Shown piece after piece: positions 55,154 through 64,000 of a stretch of 64,000 nucleotides of DNA. Source of the DNA: Aureimonas altamirensis (lineage in GTDB: Bacteria > Pseudomonadota > Alphaproteobacteria > Rhizobiales > Rhizobiaceae); NCBI RefSeq assembly GCF_001463885.1, contig NZ_BBWQ01000018.1, positions 124,001 to 188,000 on the forward strand. Reading direction: 5' to 3'. The notes below the pieces were generated by a model. That model made no database searches and was not told the DNA's origin. It was given only the letters and a program-made list of their open reading frames with translations. The position numbers were made by a program, and so were the translations under genes. Within the stretch, counting starts at the first letter, position 1, and each line of letters opens with the position of its first letter.

Positions 55154-57109
55154 TCACCTTCGGCTTATCAGCGCCACCAGATATACCCCGCCGATCAGCG
55201 ACGCGAAGAGGCCTACCGGCATCTGGTACGGAAAGCCGATCATGCGGGCCAGCCAGTCGGCTCCCGCCAGCATGATCGCGCCGATCATCAATGCGGCGGC
55301 CGCCTCCTGCAGCGGCCGGGAAAAGCGCATGCGCCGTGCGATATGCGGCCCGATCAACCCGGCAAAGGATAGCGGGCCGACATGCAGCGTGGCGGCTGCG
55401 GAGGCGAGGGCGGCCAGCACCAGCATGGACCCTGTGGCCCGCCCGGCCGGCATTCCGAGGGCGGTTGCACCCGCCCGCCCCAATGGCAGGATTGCCAACC
55501 ACCGGGCGATGAACGGCAGCGGCAGCAACAGCAGAAGCGCACTGGCGACGGCGGCGACGCCTTGCATCGGCGTCGACGACTGGATCGCGCCGCTGAGCCA
55601 TTCCAGCATCTGCATCGCCTCGGGCCCGCCATCGGAAATGACGGCGGTTACCGCCGCGCCGGTACAACTGCCGAGGGCGACGCCGGCCAGCAGCAGCCGC
55701 TCCGGGCCCCCGGCATTGCGGGCCGCGAAATACAGGATGGCCAGTAACGCCAAAGCGGAGCCGAAAAGCGTTGCCGCAAAGCGCAGAGATGGCGAAGGCA
55801 TCTCCACCATGATCAGGACGGCGGCGAGGCCGAGGCCGGCGCCGGAACTGATGCCCAGCACCTCCGGGCTTGCCATCGGGTTGCCTGTAATGCGCTGGAG
55901 GAGGTAGCCGGACAGCGCCAGCAGTGCGCCGCTGCCTGCCGCGACCGCAAGGCGCGGTGCGCGGAATGGCAGAAGCTCAAACAGCGTGTCGCCGGTGGCA
56001 AAGGCCCAGCCGGTACCGGTGCGCCCGACGCACAGGGATATGGCGATGACGGCAACAAGCACGAGAGCCAGTGTGGCCAGCATGGCTTGCGGGTGCGGGC
56101 TGCGGCGCCGCTCCATGCCGGTGTCGGCCGGTTGCAGCCCAAGACGCAGCCGGGGCAGGGCCCACAGAAGGATCGGGCCGCCGATCAGCGCCGTGAACGC
56201 GCCCGTTGGCAGAAGGTCCCGTCCACCCGTCGTCATGGCGAGAACCAGCCCGTCGGCGATGGACAGAAGCAATGCGCCGGCCAGCGGCGAAAGCAGAAGC
56301 TGCTGGCGCAGCGTGCGCGCACCGCAGGCCCTGGCCAGCGCCGGAGCGGCAAGGCCGATGAAGCCTATGATGCCGACGAGCGCGGTGACGGAGCTTGCCA
56401 AAAAGACGGCCAGCGCCAGTGCGGCCAGGCGTGTGGCTCCGACGCCGACGCCCAGGCTGCGGGCGCTTTCCTCCGCAAGGCCCAGCACCGTCAAGGGCCG
56501 CAGCATCAGTGCCGCAAGCACCACGCCGACCGCCAGGCGGATGCCCAGCGTGATCGACGGCAACCAGCTTTCCTGCGACAGTGTCCCGCCGCCCCAAATG
56601 AACAGCGATATGACATAGTCGCCATTGGCGAGCGTCAGCGCCGCGCTGAGAGAGGCCACGACCAGTGACAGCAACAGGCCGCTCAGCACCGTGCCGACAG
56701 GCTCCAGCTTGCGCCGCCAGTTGAGCGCCACGATCAGCCCCAGCATCAGGCTTCCGCCGGCAAAGGCCACCGCTTCGCGCCCCGTGGCCAGTGCAGCCGG
56801 CAGATAGAGTGTCGCCAGCGTCAGGGCGAGTTGCGCGCCCGCGGCGACACCGAGCGTGGAAGGATCGGCGATGGGATTGCGCAACACACGTTGCAGCAGC
56901 AGGCCGGACAGGCCCAGCGCCGCACCCGCCAGAAGTGCGATGGCACCGCGCGGCAGCACCGTGGCATGAAACAAGATTGCCTCGAAGCCGCCGGCTTGCG
57001 CGGCGCGCCATGCCGGCACGGCCTCCAGCAGAAACAGGGCAAGCGCCAGGGCCCCGGCGGCAAGCCAGGGCATGGGCGTCAGCGGCGTGTCGTCCGGGCT
57101 GCGCGTCAT
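55154..57109 (-). CDS. fhuB: Fused siderophore ABC transporter permease (FhuB type)
   Basis: The protein has 651 residues, two FecCD-type permease units joined head to tail (each about 320 residues and about ten spans). Each half has the family motif near its start (GLSGLLLQRVLRNPIADPST and ALSGYLLQRITGNPMASPE) and a late GLIGPHIAR-like or GLAAPALAR segment that docks the ATPase. The fusion is diagnostic for FhuB. The start overlaps the binding-protein stop (ATGA at 57106-57109). No fhuC ATPase gene is found in this operon. Confidence 0.92.
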   Translation of the reverse strand: MTRSPDDTPLTPMPWLAAGALALALFLLEAVPAWRAAQAGGFEAILFHATVLPRGAIALLAGAALGLSGLLLQRVLRNPIADPSTLGVAAGAQLALTLATLYLPAALATGREAVAFAGGSLMLGLIVALNWRRKLEPVGTVLSGLLLSLVVASLSAALTLANGDYVISLFIWGGGTLSQESWLPSITLGIRLAVGVVLAALMLRPLTVLGLAEESARSLGVGVGATRLAALALAVFLASSVTALVGIIGFIGLAAPALARACGARTLRQQLLLSPLAGALLLSIADGLVLAMTTGGRDLLPTGAFTALIGGPILLWALPRLRLGLQPADTGMERRRSPHPQAMLATLALVLVAVIAISLCVGRTGTGWAFATGDTLFELLPFRAPRLAVAAGSGALLALSGYLLQRITGNPMASPEVLGISSGAGLGLAAVLIMVEMPSPSLRFAATLFGSALALLAILYFAARNAGGPERLLLAGVALGSCTGAAVTAVISDGGPEAMQMLEWLSGAIQSSTPMQGVAAVASALLLLLPLPFIARWLAILPLGRAGATALGMPAGRATGSMLVLAALASAAATLHVGPLSFAGLIGPHIARRMRFSRPLQEAAAALMIGAIMLAGADWLARMIGFPYQMPVGLFASLIGGVYLVALISRR

Positions 57110-57984
57110 CCCCAGGTCCCGGACAGTGCCGCCTCGAACAGCCGCGTGAACCGCCGGGCGGTCGGCAGGCCGCCGAAGGCGTTCATCGGGGGCAGGATAT
57201 GGGCGCGCCCGGCCGCAACCGCTGGAATGGCGTTCCATAGGGCGCTGTGCGGCAAGGCGGCCGCGGCGTCCGGCGGCACCGGGCCGACGACCACGATGAT
57301 GGCATCCGGCCGCTCTGCCATCGCCTCGATGCCGATGGGGGCGGAGGCGGCATAGCGCGTGTTGCCGGTGAAGGCGTTGGTAAAACCGATATCGGCCATG
57401 ACGCTGCCGAACAGGGAATCCGGCCCGAACACCCGCACATGCCGGGCATCGCCGAGATTGACGAGATAGACGGGCCTTTGGGCGTGGACCGCAAGCTTGT
57501 GCCGGCTGGCTGCGATCAGCGCCTTCGTGCCCGCGATATAGGATGTCGCGGCTTGCGTGCGCTGAAGATCTTCCCCCATGCCCTGCATCGCCGCTTCCAC
57601 AAGGTCCAGCGGCCGTTGCCCGCCGCCGAAGATGGGATAGGAGCGTATGGGCGCGATCCGCGCGATCTGCGGTTCGGCCCAGGCATTGAAGGGGGAAATG
57701 TAGATGAGGTCCGGGTGGACGCTCGACAGAAGCTCGAGGTTGAACGAGCCGCGCAATCCGAGGTCGATGACGCTTTGTGGGACGTCCGGCTCCACCGCCA
57801 GACGCCGGAAGAGAACCAGCTCGACGGCGGCGACCGGCGTAACGCCGAGCGCCAGGATCGTTTCCAGAAGCGCCCAGTCCAGTACGGCGATGCGCCCGGG
57901 CACGGTTGCCGCCGCACCGGGCGGCACCAGGGCAAGGGTTGCCAGGCCGGCCATGAAGCCGCGCCGGTCAAGCGCGGCGGTCAT
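57106..57984 (-). CDS. fhuD: Iron-siderophore binding protein (FhuD type)
   Basis: The protein has 292 residues. The N-terminus RRGFMAGLATLALVPPGAAA is a likely Tat signal. The rest is a type III periplasmic-binding fold: ILALGVTPVAAVELVL, NLELLSSVHPDLIYIS, and PDAIIVVVGP. It carries the ferric siderophore, probably a hydroxamate such as ferrichrome judging from FhuD-like features, to the fused permease. It starts eight bases after the receptor stop. Confidence 0.88.
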   Translation of the reverse strand: MTAALDRRGFMAGLATLALVPPGAAATVPGRIAVLDWALLETILALGVTPVAAVELVLFRRLAVEPDVPQSVIDLGLRGSFNLELLSSVHPDLIYISPFNAWAEPQIARIAPIRSYPIFGGGQRPLDLVEAAMQGMGEDLQRTQAATSYIAGTKALIAASRHKLAVHAQRPVYLVNLGDARHVRVFGPDSLFGSVMADIGFTNAFTGNTRYAASAPIGIEAMAERPDAIIVVVGPVPPDAAAALPHSALWNAIPAVAAGRAHILPPMNAFGGLPTARRFTRLFEAALSGTWG

Positions 57985-57992
57985 GCCTTACC

Positions 57993-60137
57993 TCACCACT
58001 TGTAGGCGACAGACGCGATGACGCTGCGGCCTTCGCCGTAGAAGCAGCCGAAATTGCAGCTTGCGACATACTCTTCATCGGCCACGTTGTTGACGTTGAG
58101 AGCGGCCTTGAAATCATCTTTCTCGTAGCGGATCGCAAGGTCGACAAGCGTTGCGGACGGCAGGTCGATGGAGTTGGCGTTGTTGCCGAAGCGCGAGCCG
58201 ATATAGCGGACACCGCCACCCAGCGAAACACCTTCGAGGACCGTCCCGGGCTGGAACGCATAGTCCAGCCAGAGGGCAGCCGCATGTTCCGGCACGTTGG
58301 CCGGGCGATTGCCCGTCGTGGTGGCGGTGATGATGCCGGCCACGACGGTATCGTCGCCTTGTGTGATCTCGACGTCGGAGTAGGTGTAGTTGCCAACGAG
58401 GCTCAGCCCGTCGGTCAGGCTTGCCGTTGCCTCCAGTTCGAAGCCGCGCGAGCGGATCTCGCCTGTCTGGGTGATTTCACGCACCAGCGATCCACCATCC
58501 GGCACGGCCTGGTTGGCGACCACATTGGTCTGCTCGATCTGGTACAGCGATGCGGTGATGAAGGAGTTCCAGCCCGCCGGCTGATACTTGATGCCGCCTT
58601 CCACCTGCTTGCCTTCCGACGGCTTGAACAGCGCGCCATCGGAGGTTTCACCGGTGATCGGGTTGAACGAGGTCGCGTAGCTGATGAAGGGTGCCAGACC
58701 GTTGTCGAACAGATAGACCGCGCCGGCGCGCCCGGTCAGCGCATCGTCATCGACGCTGCCGCCGGCATTGGACAGGTCCGACCAGTCCTGGCGCAGGCCG
58801 GCGGTGACGACCAGACGGTCGAAACGGATCTGATCCTGCGCATAGATGCCGGTCTGCTTTAGGTCGACATTGGTGAGGTTGGCGCCGTCCGGGTTGACGG
58901 TGACGGGCGTGCCGTAGACCGGGTCGAAGGCGTTAATGGGCAGCGCTGTGCCGGAGAAGTTCGACGAACGGTCCAGATTGTTCTGCCGGTAATCCAGCCC
59001 GATCAGCGCGGTGTGCTGCAGGGCGCCGGTCTCGAACCTGGTTTCGACCTGGTTGTCGATGCCGAAGCTGTTGGTCAGCTCGTCCTGTACGGAGGGGCTG
59101 CGCGCAACGGTGAAATTGTCGGCGCCAAGGCCGGAGAAATAGAGGTTCTGGTAGTTAAAGTCGAGCCGGGTGTACTGGGCGTTCTGGCGAAACTCGACCG
59201 CCTCGTTGAAGCGATGGCTGAACTCGTACCCGATGGTGCCGAACCAGCTTTCGGAATCGTTGAAGTCAGGCTCGCCCAGATACAGGCTCGGCGGAATGCG
59301 ACCATAGGGGTTGCCGTCCAGCGTGCCGGCCTGCGGCAGGCCGACCGGCGAATCCGCCTTGTCGTACTGCAGGCTGCCCATCAGCGTGAAACTGGTGTCG
59401 GCATCGGGACGGAAGCTGATCGACGGAGCAAGGTAGACGCGATCGTCGTCGACGTAGTTCATCTGCGTTTCCGACAGGCGGCCAAGGCCGACCATGCGAT
59501 AGCTGACATCCTCGTTGTAGACGCCGCCGACATCGAACTTGGCGACGTAGCGGCTGTTATTGCCGATCTCGGCCTCGACGTTGCGGAACTCGGTGAAGGT
59601 CGGGCGCTTCTGCACGAGGTTGATGATGCCGCCGGGTGCGCCCTGTCCGTACAGGACGGAGGCCGGGCCTTTCAACACCTCGATACGTTCGAAGCCGTAG
59701 GGCTCGAAGGCCAGCGCGCCGAAGTCGCGGATGAAGCGGAAACCGTTGATGTAGAGGCTGTCGGTCGCCGCAAAGCCGCGAATGATGGGCGCGAAGAAGC
59801 GCGGGTCGTTGCCGAAGGGCTGCGTCACGACACCGGACGTGTAGTTGAGCGCTTCGCCGATATTCTGCACGCCGCGATCTTCCATCTGCTGCGTGGTGAC
59901 GACCGAGATGGATTGCGGCAGCTCGATCAGGGGTGTCGAAATCTTGGAGCCGGTCTGCGTCTGCGTCGCGACATAGCCATCGACCGGGCCCGTTGCCGTG
60001 CCGAACGTGCCGCCCGTGCCGCTGCCACCAGCGCCCTCGACCACGACCGTATCGAGCGTCACGGTGGATTGTGCGTGCGCCGAAAGGGGAAGTGCGACCG
60101 AAGCCGCCAGAATGGACAATCGATGGACGAGGCGCAT
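57993..60137 (-). CDS. TonB-dependent siderophore receptor
   Basis: The protein has 714 residues with a signal peptide (MRLVHRLSILAASVALPLSAHAQ). The plug domain (about 55-165) has ELPQSISVVTTQQMEDRG and VLKGPASVLYGQGAPGGIIN; a 22-strand barrel ends in VIASVAYKW with the terminal aromatic needed for insertion. It fits the FhuA/FoxA hydroxamate branch. The ATG has GGAG seven bases upstream. It is the first gene of the operon with fhuD and fhuB and is probably iron-repressed. Confidence 0.92.
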   Translation of the reverse strand: MRLVHRLSILAASVALPLSAHAQSTVTLDTVVVEGAGGSGTGGTFGTATGPVDGYVATQTQTGSKISTPLIELPQSISVVTTQQMEDRGVQNIGEALNYTSGVVTQPFGNDPRFFAPIIRGFAATDSLYINGFRFIRDFGALAFEPYGFERIEVLKGPASVLYGQGAPGGIINLVQKRPTFTEFRNVEAEIGNNSRYVAKFDVGGVYNEDVSYRMVGLGRLSETQMNYVDDDRVYLAPSISFRPDADTSFTLMGSLQYDKADSPVGLPQAGTLDGNPYGRIPPSLYLGEPDFNDSESWFGTIGYEFSHRFNEAVEFRQNAQYTRLDFNYQNLYFSGLGADNFTVARSPSVQDELTNSFGIDNQVETRFETGALQHTALIGLDYRQNNLDRSSNFSGTALPINAFDPVYGTPVTVNPDGANLTNVDLKQTGIYAQDQIRFDRLVVTAGLRQDWSDLSNAGGSVDDDALTGRAGAVYLFDNGLAPFISYATSFNPITGETSDGALFKPSEGKQVEGGIKYQPAGWNSFITASLYQIEQTNVVANQAVPDGGSLVREITQTGEIRSRGFELEATASLTDGLSLVGNYTYSDVEITQGDDTVVAGIITATTTGNRPANVPEHAAALWLDYAFQPGTVLEGVSLGGGVRYIGSRFGNNANSIDLPSATLVDLAIRYEKDDFKAALNVNNVADEEYVASCNFGCFYGEGRSVIASVAYKW

Positions 60138-60197
60138 GGTGTACTCCGCGCAGGAAACTGGACAATTCCGCTCCTGTTTACGCGGCTACCCGCAGAG

Positions 60198-60210
60198 TTT
60201 GAATATCAAA
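60198..60210. promoter_or_regulatory. Palindrome upstream of the siderophore receptor
   Basis: TTTGAATATCAAA has perfect arms TTTGA/TCAAA around ATA and lies 61 bases before the receptor ATG. It could be an operator for an iron regulator, but it does not match the RirA or Irr consensus as I know them. Confidence 0.4.
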
Positions 60211-60253
60211 TTTCGGCCACAATGTCGGATGTCCACCGCCTGTGCGGGTTTTG

Positions 60254-60838
60254 TCACAATGCCGGCCGCTCCATGTTCCACAGCGCGGCATTGCTGGAGG
60301 AAACCGCAACCGCGCCCCGCTTCAAGGCGGCCTGTGCGTCGGCCTGCGTGCAGATGAATCCGGAGGCCACCGCGGGCGGCATCCGCTTCCGATCGTCCGC
60401 CGGAATATGCGCCAGCATGGGCGCCGGCATCAGTTGCACGAGGTTGGGGCTGCTCTGGGAGACGGCCTTGACGCTGCGCGGCCAGGTGGACCGGTCCGTG
60501 ACGAACACCTTCTGCATGGTGAGAAGGCCGCATTGCGCGGCCTTCTGGATGGTCGGGACCCTTGTGGACAGAAGAACCGATATCCCCGCTTCGGACAGGA
60601 ACTCGATCGCCCCCTTGTCCTGGGACAAACCCTCGCAGCTATCGATGTTCAGCACGATCAGCTTGTTGCGCCGGGTCAATGTCCGCACCAGCTCGGCGAC
60701 ATGGCGCAGCGATATGTTGGCCACGATGCCGATCTCGGCACGGCTGGCCAGGAACGTGTCCACCTGCTCCGTGCCGTAGAGTGTCGCGATGACCGGATGG
60801 CGCAACAGTCGTTCGCCGATGGTTCTGTCCAGGGCCAA
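60254..60838 (-). CDS. glpP: Glycerol-3-phosphate-responsive antiterminator (GlpP family)
   Basis: The protein has 194 residues and a TIM-barrel-like pattern: HPVIATLYGTEQVDTFLAS, NKLIVLNIDSCEGLSQDKGA, FLSEAGISVLLSTR, and VASGFICTQADAQAALKRGA. It matches GlpP, which binds glycerol-3-phosphate and lets transcription pass a leader terminator. The TTG at 60838 is the start because GGAGAGG lies six bases upstream; the ribosome site overlaps the end of the preceding gene. Its place after glpD suggests control of glycerol genes. Confidence 0.88.
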   Translation of the reverse strand: MALDRTIGERLLRHPVIATLYGTEQVDTFLASRAEIGIVANISLRHVAELVRTLTRRNKLIVLNIDSCEGLSQDKGAIEFLSEAGISVLLSTRVPTIQKAAQCGLLTMQKVFVTDRSTWPRSVKAVSQSSPNLVQLMPAPMLAHIPADDRKRMPPAVASGFICTQADAQAALKRGAVAVSSSNAALWNMERPAL

Positions 60839-60840
60839 GA

Positions 60841-62394
60841 TTACCTCTCCGCGTCGCGCGGCATATCCGGCGAAAGGCCGAGCTTGCCCGGGTTCAGCAG
60901 ATTGTCCGGATCGAGCGCAGATTTCACCGCCTCCAGAATCGGAAACGCGCTGCCGAGACTGTCGCGCATGTAGGGCGCGCGCAAGAGCCCGACGCCATGG
61001 TGGTGGCTGAGTGCCGCATTATGCCGGACGAGAACGGCGTTGGCTGCATCCCATGCAGCGCGATACCAGGCGCCACGGCGCTCGACATCCACGTCGCCGC
61101 GCAGCGAGAAGTACAGGCACGCCCCGTCGATATAGGCATGCGACTGGTGCGCCGAGCCGGCCAACGTGCCCGGAACGGCGTTGATGGCCGCAACGACTTC
61201 GTCGTAGATCTTCGGGAGGTCTTTCCAGCAGCCCGTCATCTCCAGCGTGTCGGCCACGAAGCCTGGGCTGCGCTTGAACCCTTCGGCGCTCTTGCCGGTC
61301 AGATAGCGCGTGTCCAGCCACCGTTCGAAGATGGCGTCGCCATCCAGCTTGCGGCCAAGGCCGGCGCAGACCCGCTCGCTGATGGCCATCACGGCATCGA
61401 CGATTTCCGGCGCACCTTCATCGGCGATCAGCAGCACGTTGAGCTCCGGTTCCTCGAACTGCACGCCGCTTTCCAGCGCGTCGTAGAGGCGTAACGCGGC
61501 CGGGTTGGCGCCGCCCTGCATGATCTGGCGACAGGCTTCGAGACCGGTTGCGAAACTGTCGAAACCGTAGGCGATCGCGCGGCTGTAGTCGGGCAGGCGA
61601 TGCAGTTTCAGGCGGACGCGCACCACGATGCCGAGCGTACCCTCCGAGCCGATGAAAAGCTGTTGCAGATCCGGGCCGATGGCCGCGCGGGCATAGCCGC
61701 CCAGCGTAACCAGCGTGCCATCGGCCAAAACGACATCCATCCCGTAGACCATGTCCTCGATCTTGCCGTACCGCGTGGACAACTGCCCCGCGCCACGGCA
61801 TGCCACCCAGCCGCCCACCGTGCTGATGCCGAAGGAGGACGGCCAGTGGCCCATGGTCATGCCGTAGGATTTCTGGATCGTCTCCTCGAAGACGTCGCCA
61901 AACATCCCGGCTTCCACCTCCACGATCTGGCTGTCCGCATCGAACCCGACCAGGCGGTTCATGTCGCAGACGTCCAGCACGATGCCGCCGCGCAGCGGCA
62001 GGGCAGCGCCCGTCACATTGCTACGGCCGGCAGAGACGGTCAGTGGCAGGCGATGCCGATGGGCGATCATCGTGACGGCCTGCACCTGCTCCACCGTCGA
62101 GACGCGCACGAAGACGCCGTCAACTGCCGCTGGGGTGCCGTCCGTTTCCGCGATCATGGTGCCGGCCCACCAGTCACGCGTGTTGACGACGAGATCGTCG
62201 CGCGTGGTCAGGACCTCCTCCGACGCGCTCCGCAGCTCTGCAATAACGGCCTCAGAAACCTCCACGGCATTGCGGGCAAGCCCAGCGGAAGCGCCGATCG
62301 TCTCGATTGACTTGGCATAATGCGGCTGCGTCGGCGCGCCGACGACGTAGTTGCCACGATTGTATCCGCGGCGGACCGCTTCCTTGCTCATCAT
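60841..62394 (-). CDS. Alkylglycerone-phosphate-synthase-like FAD-binding oxidase
   Basis: The protein has 517 residues. The N-terminal half is a PCMH-type FAD domain (LPLTVSAGRSNVTGAALPL, GHWPSSFGISTVGGWVACRG, YGKIEDMVYGMDVVLADGT). The C-terminal half ends with ALSHHHGVGLLRAP; the His464-466 triplet and GVG are hallmarks of alkyldihydroxyacetonephosphate synthase. The start at 62394 is one base from the glpD stop; ATG at 62391 is also possible. Between glpD and glpP, it may act on a glycerone-phosphate or a related acid. True ether-lipid synthesis is not proved. Confidence 0.8.
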   Translation of the reverse strand: MMSKEAVRRGYNRGNYVVGAPTQPHYAKSIETIGASAGLARNAVEVSEAVIAELRSASEEVLTTRDDLVVNTRDWWAGTMIAETDGTPAAVDGVFVRVSTVEQVQAVTMIAHRHRLPLTVSAGRSNVTGAALPLRGGIVLDVCDMNRLVGFDADSQIVEVEAGMFGDVFEETIQKSYGMTMGHWPSSFGISTVGGWVACRGAGQLSTRYGKIEDMVYGMDVVLADGTLVTLGGYARAAIGPDLQQLFIGSEGTLGIVVRVRLKLHRLPDYSRAIAYGFDSFATGLEACRQIMQGGANPAALRLYDALESGVQFEEPELNVLLIADEGAPEIVDAVMAISERVCAGLGRKLDGDAIFERWLDTRYLTGKSAEGFKRSPGFVADTLEMTGCWKDLPKIYDEVVAAINAVPGTLAGSAHQSHAYIDGACLYFSLRGDVDVERRGAWYRAAWDAANAVLVRHNAALSHHHGVGLLRAPYMRDSLGSAFPILEAVKSALDPDNLLNPGKLGLSPDMPRDAER

Positions 62395-62395
62395 A

Positions 62396-64000
62396 TCAAT
62401 AGTCTCCCGTAAGTATGAATTTTTCTTTGGCGATCGCTGCTTCATATCCGGCGATCTGACTGGCGATCTCGTTGGACGAAAGCTTCAGCTCCCGCCCGAT
62501 GATCTCGCCGACGCGGGCAGCCGCCCGGCCCGAGGCGTCGCGCGCCATCAGGCGGGCCCGCATGCGCCGCGACAGGACATCGTCCACGGTTGCCGCCATC
62601 TCGTGCCGGACGGCGTACAGGACTTCGGCCTGCGTGAACGGAAGTCCTTCGACGATGGGCGCGGCGAGGTCCGCGTCATCGGCCAGAAGGTCGCTGACAA
62701 AGCGGGCTTCGGTGCCGTAGCGCTCTCCCAGATGGGCCGCCATGCCGCCGGAGGCGACGATTGCCTGGGCGTCGTAGCCGGCCGCGCCAAGCAGCCAGGC
62801 TTTCTTGGTGGTGCATCTGCGCCTCTCGCCCAGCACGCTGCCCACGGCATCCACTGTCTGAGCGGCCATGTGGCGGGCGGTCGTCAATTTGCCGCCGACG
62901 ATGGAAACGACACCGTCCTTGCCGACATGCACGGTATGATCGCGTTTGACATCCATCGTGCTGCCGCCCGGCGAAGACGAAACGAGCGGTCGGCAGCCGG
63001 CGATGCTGCCGACGACGTCGCTGACCTCAATGTCCGTCTTCAACGCCGAACGTGCGCCTTCCAGAAGGAAGTCCAGTTCGGTACGCGTGCAATGAACGTC
63101 ATCGAGGCTGCCCTTATAGTCCTCGTCCGTGGTGCCGAGATAGGAAACGTTGCCCCACCGGGTGATGGTGGCCCGGCGGCTGCGCCCCGGAACGGGGATC
63201 GTCACGGTGCAGTCGTTGCGGACCTTCAGCCAGGGAATGGCGACATGCACGCCCTTGGCGGGCCGGACATGGAGCGGCCGCTCGTCTTCGCCGGCTGCCA
63301 TCCAGTCGCGCATCCAGACGCCCGTCGCCATGATGACGGCCTTCGCCCGCACGCGGATCTCGCGGCCGGATTCGGTTTCCACGACCGCGCCGTCCGCCTT
63401 TCCGCCATTGCGCGTCAGCTCCATGACGCGCGCATGGTTGAGGATGGCCGCACCATGATGGGCGGCAGACCGTGCCAGCGCCAGCGTCAGCCGCGCATCA
63501 TCGACCCGCGCATCGAAGTACATGAAGCCGCCGCGCAACTGGTCGTCGCGGAAGGTCGGGCAGTGCGACAGCACCTCGGCAGCACTTAGCCGCTGATGAA
63601 GGATGCCCTCGCGCCACCCGCCGGCCAGGTCGTAACTCCAGAGCAGGCCCTCGAACGCCTTGGCCATCCGCGCATCGAAGATGCCGTCACGCTCCAGGAT
63701 CGGGAACAGGAATGGCAACCGCTGCACCAGATGCCCGGCATTGCGGCGCAGCCTCTGCCGCTCCAGCAGGGAATGGCGGACCAACCCCAGATTGCCCTGC
63801 TCGATGTAGCGCAAACCGCCATGAACCATCTTGGACGATTTGGACGAGGTGCCGGACGCGAAGTCGTCTTTCTCGATCAGCGCCACGCGATAGCCGCGCA
63901 GCGCCGCGTCGAAGGCGCAATAGCATCCCGTTACGCCGCCCCCGACGATGAGAATGTCGAACGTCTCGTCGGCAAGCCTGTCTTCCTGCTCGGCGCGGAC
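62396..64000 (-). CDS. glpD: Glycerol-3-phosphate dehydrogenase (partial, N-terminus beyond window)
   Basis: There are 534 residues in the window and the gene is cut at its 5' end. It reads FDILIVGGGVTGCYCAFDAA (FAD motif) near the start, then LIEKDDFASGTSSKSSKMVHGGLRYIEQG, the GlpD signature, and YLGTTDEDYKG and GKLTTARHMA further on. The C-terminal domain is the DAO_C type. It oxidises glycerol-3-phosphate to dihydroxyacetone phosphate at the membrane and feeds quinones. An AGPS-like flavoprotein and glpP follow directly. Confidence 0.93.
   Translation of the reverse strand, partial: VRAEQEDRLADETFDILIVGGGVTGCYCAFDAALRGYRVALIEKDDFASGTSSKSSKMVHGGLRYIEQGNLGLVRHSLLERQRLRRNAGHLVQRLPFLFPILERDGIFDARMAKAFEGLLWSYDLAGGWREGILHQRLSAAEVLSHCPTFRDDQLRGGFMYFDARVDDARLTLALARSAAHHGAAILNHARVMELTRNGGKADGAVVETESGREIRVRAKAVIMATGVWMRDWMAAGEDERPLHVRPAKGVHVAIPWLKVRNDCTVTIPVPGRSRRATITRWGNVSYLGTTDEDYKGSLDDVHCTRTELDFLLEGARSALKTDIEVSDVVGSIAGCRPLVSSSPGGSTMDVKRDHTVHVGKDGVVSIVGGKLTTARHMAAQTVDAVGSVLGERRRCTTKKAWLLGAAGYDAQAIVASGGMAAHLGERYGTEARFVSDLLADDADLAAPIVEGLPFTQAEVLYAVRHEMAATVDDVLSRRMRARLMARDASGRAAARVGEIIGRELKLSSNEIASQIAGYEAAIAKEKFILTGDY

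Overview
This is a gene-dense, high-GC (roughly 60-65 percent by eye) chromosomal window. It suggests an alphaproteobacterium of the order Hyphomicrobiales (Rhizobiales), perhaps near Aurantimonadaceae or Rhizobiaceae. The evidence is the core gene set and order (recG/sdhE-mfd, uvrA/ssb, marC/gyrA, then coaD-ppiA-ppiB-queA-tgt, and glnB-glnA), an alphaproteobacterial LexA box of the form GTTC-N7-GTTC between uvrA and ssb, and an alanine at the GyrA quinolone position. The genus cannot be fixed from sequence reading alone. No CRISPR array, prophage or intact insertion sequence was seen.

Layout. 0-2.7 kb: outer membrane MipA/OmpV protein, a Tat-exported metallo-beta-lactamase-fold hydrolase and a small DoxX-like membrane protein. 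2.7-8.3 kb: a LacI-controlled ribose-type ABC transporter operon (binding protein, ATPase, permease) whose last, translationally coupled gene is an AHL-lactonase-family hydrolase. 8.3-9.3 kb: a RelE/XRE toxin-antitoxin pair with an inverted-repeat operator, next to tRNA-Lys. 9.4-24 kb: housekeeping genes ccdA, glmU, glmS, recG, sdhE, mfd, a DEAD-box helicase, a secreted protein of unknown function and parE. 24-28.8 kb: a secreted alpha/beta hydrolase, a 31-residue membrane protein in its own transcription unit, glnA-glnB and nnr. 28.7-43 kb: uvrA, ssb, an SDR/HxlR pair, marC, gyrA, a 42-residue membrane protein, coaD, two cyclophilins, queA, tgt and ribA.

43-48.9 kb is more accessory: an esterase, a PRISE-type enone reductase plus SnoaL-like protein with a divergent HxlR regulator, an RDD protein, tRNA-Pro(GGG) beside IS-like repeats, and wrbA. 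49-52.2 kb: a molybdopterin-binding-domain protein, gpt and a large flavin monooxygenase. 52.4-54.2 kb: an AcoR-type sigma-54 activator, with a near-consensus -24/-12 promoter between it and the monooxygenase. 54.4-60.1 kb: a CBS/BON protein, then a hydroxamate-siderophore uptake operon (TonB receptor, binding protein, fused permease) without its ATPase. 60.2-64 kb: glpD (cut by the window end), an alkylglycerone-phosphate-synthase-like flavoprotein and a GlpP antiterminator.

The most system-like units are the sugar transporter plus lactonase operon, the sigma-54 activator plus monooxygenase module, the GlpD/AGPS-like/GlpP cluster, and two very small membrane proteins (31 and 42 residues).
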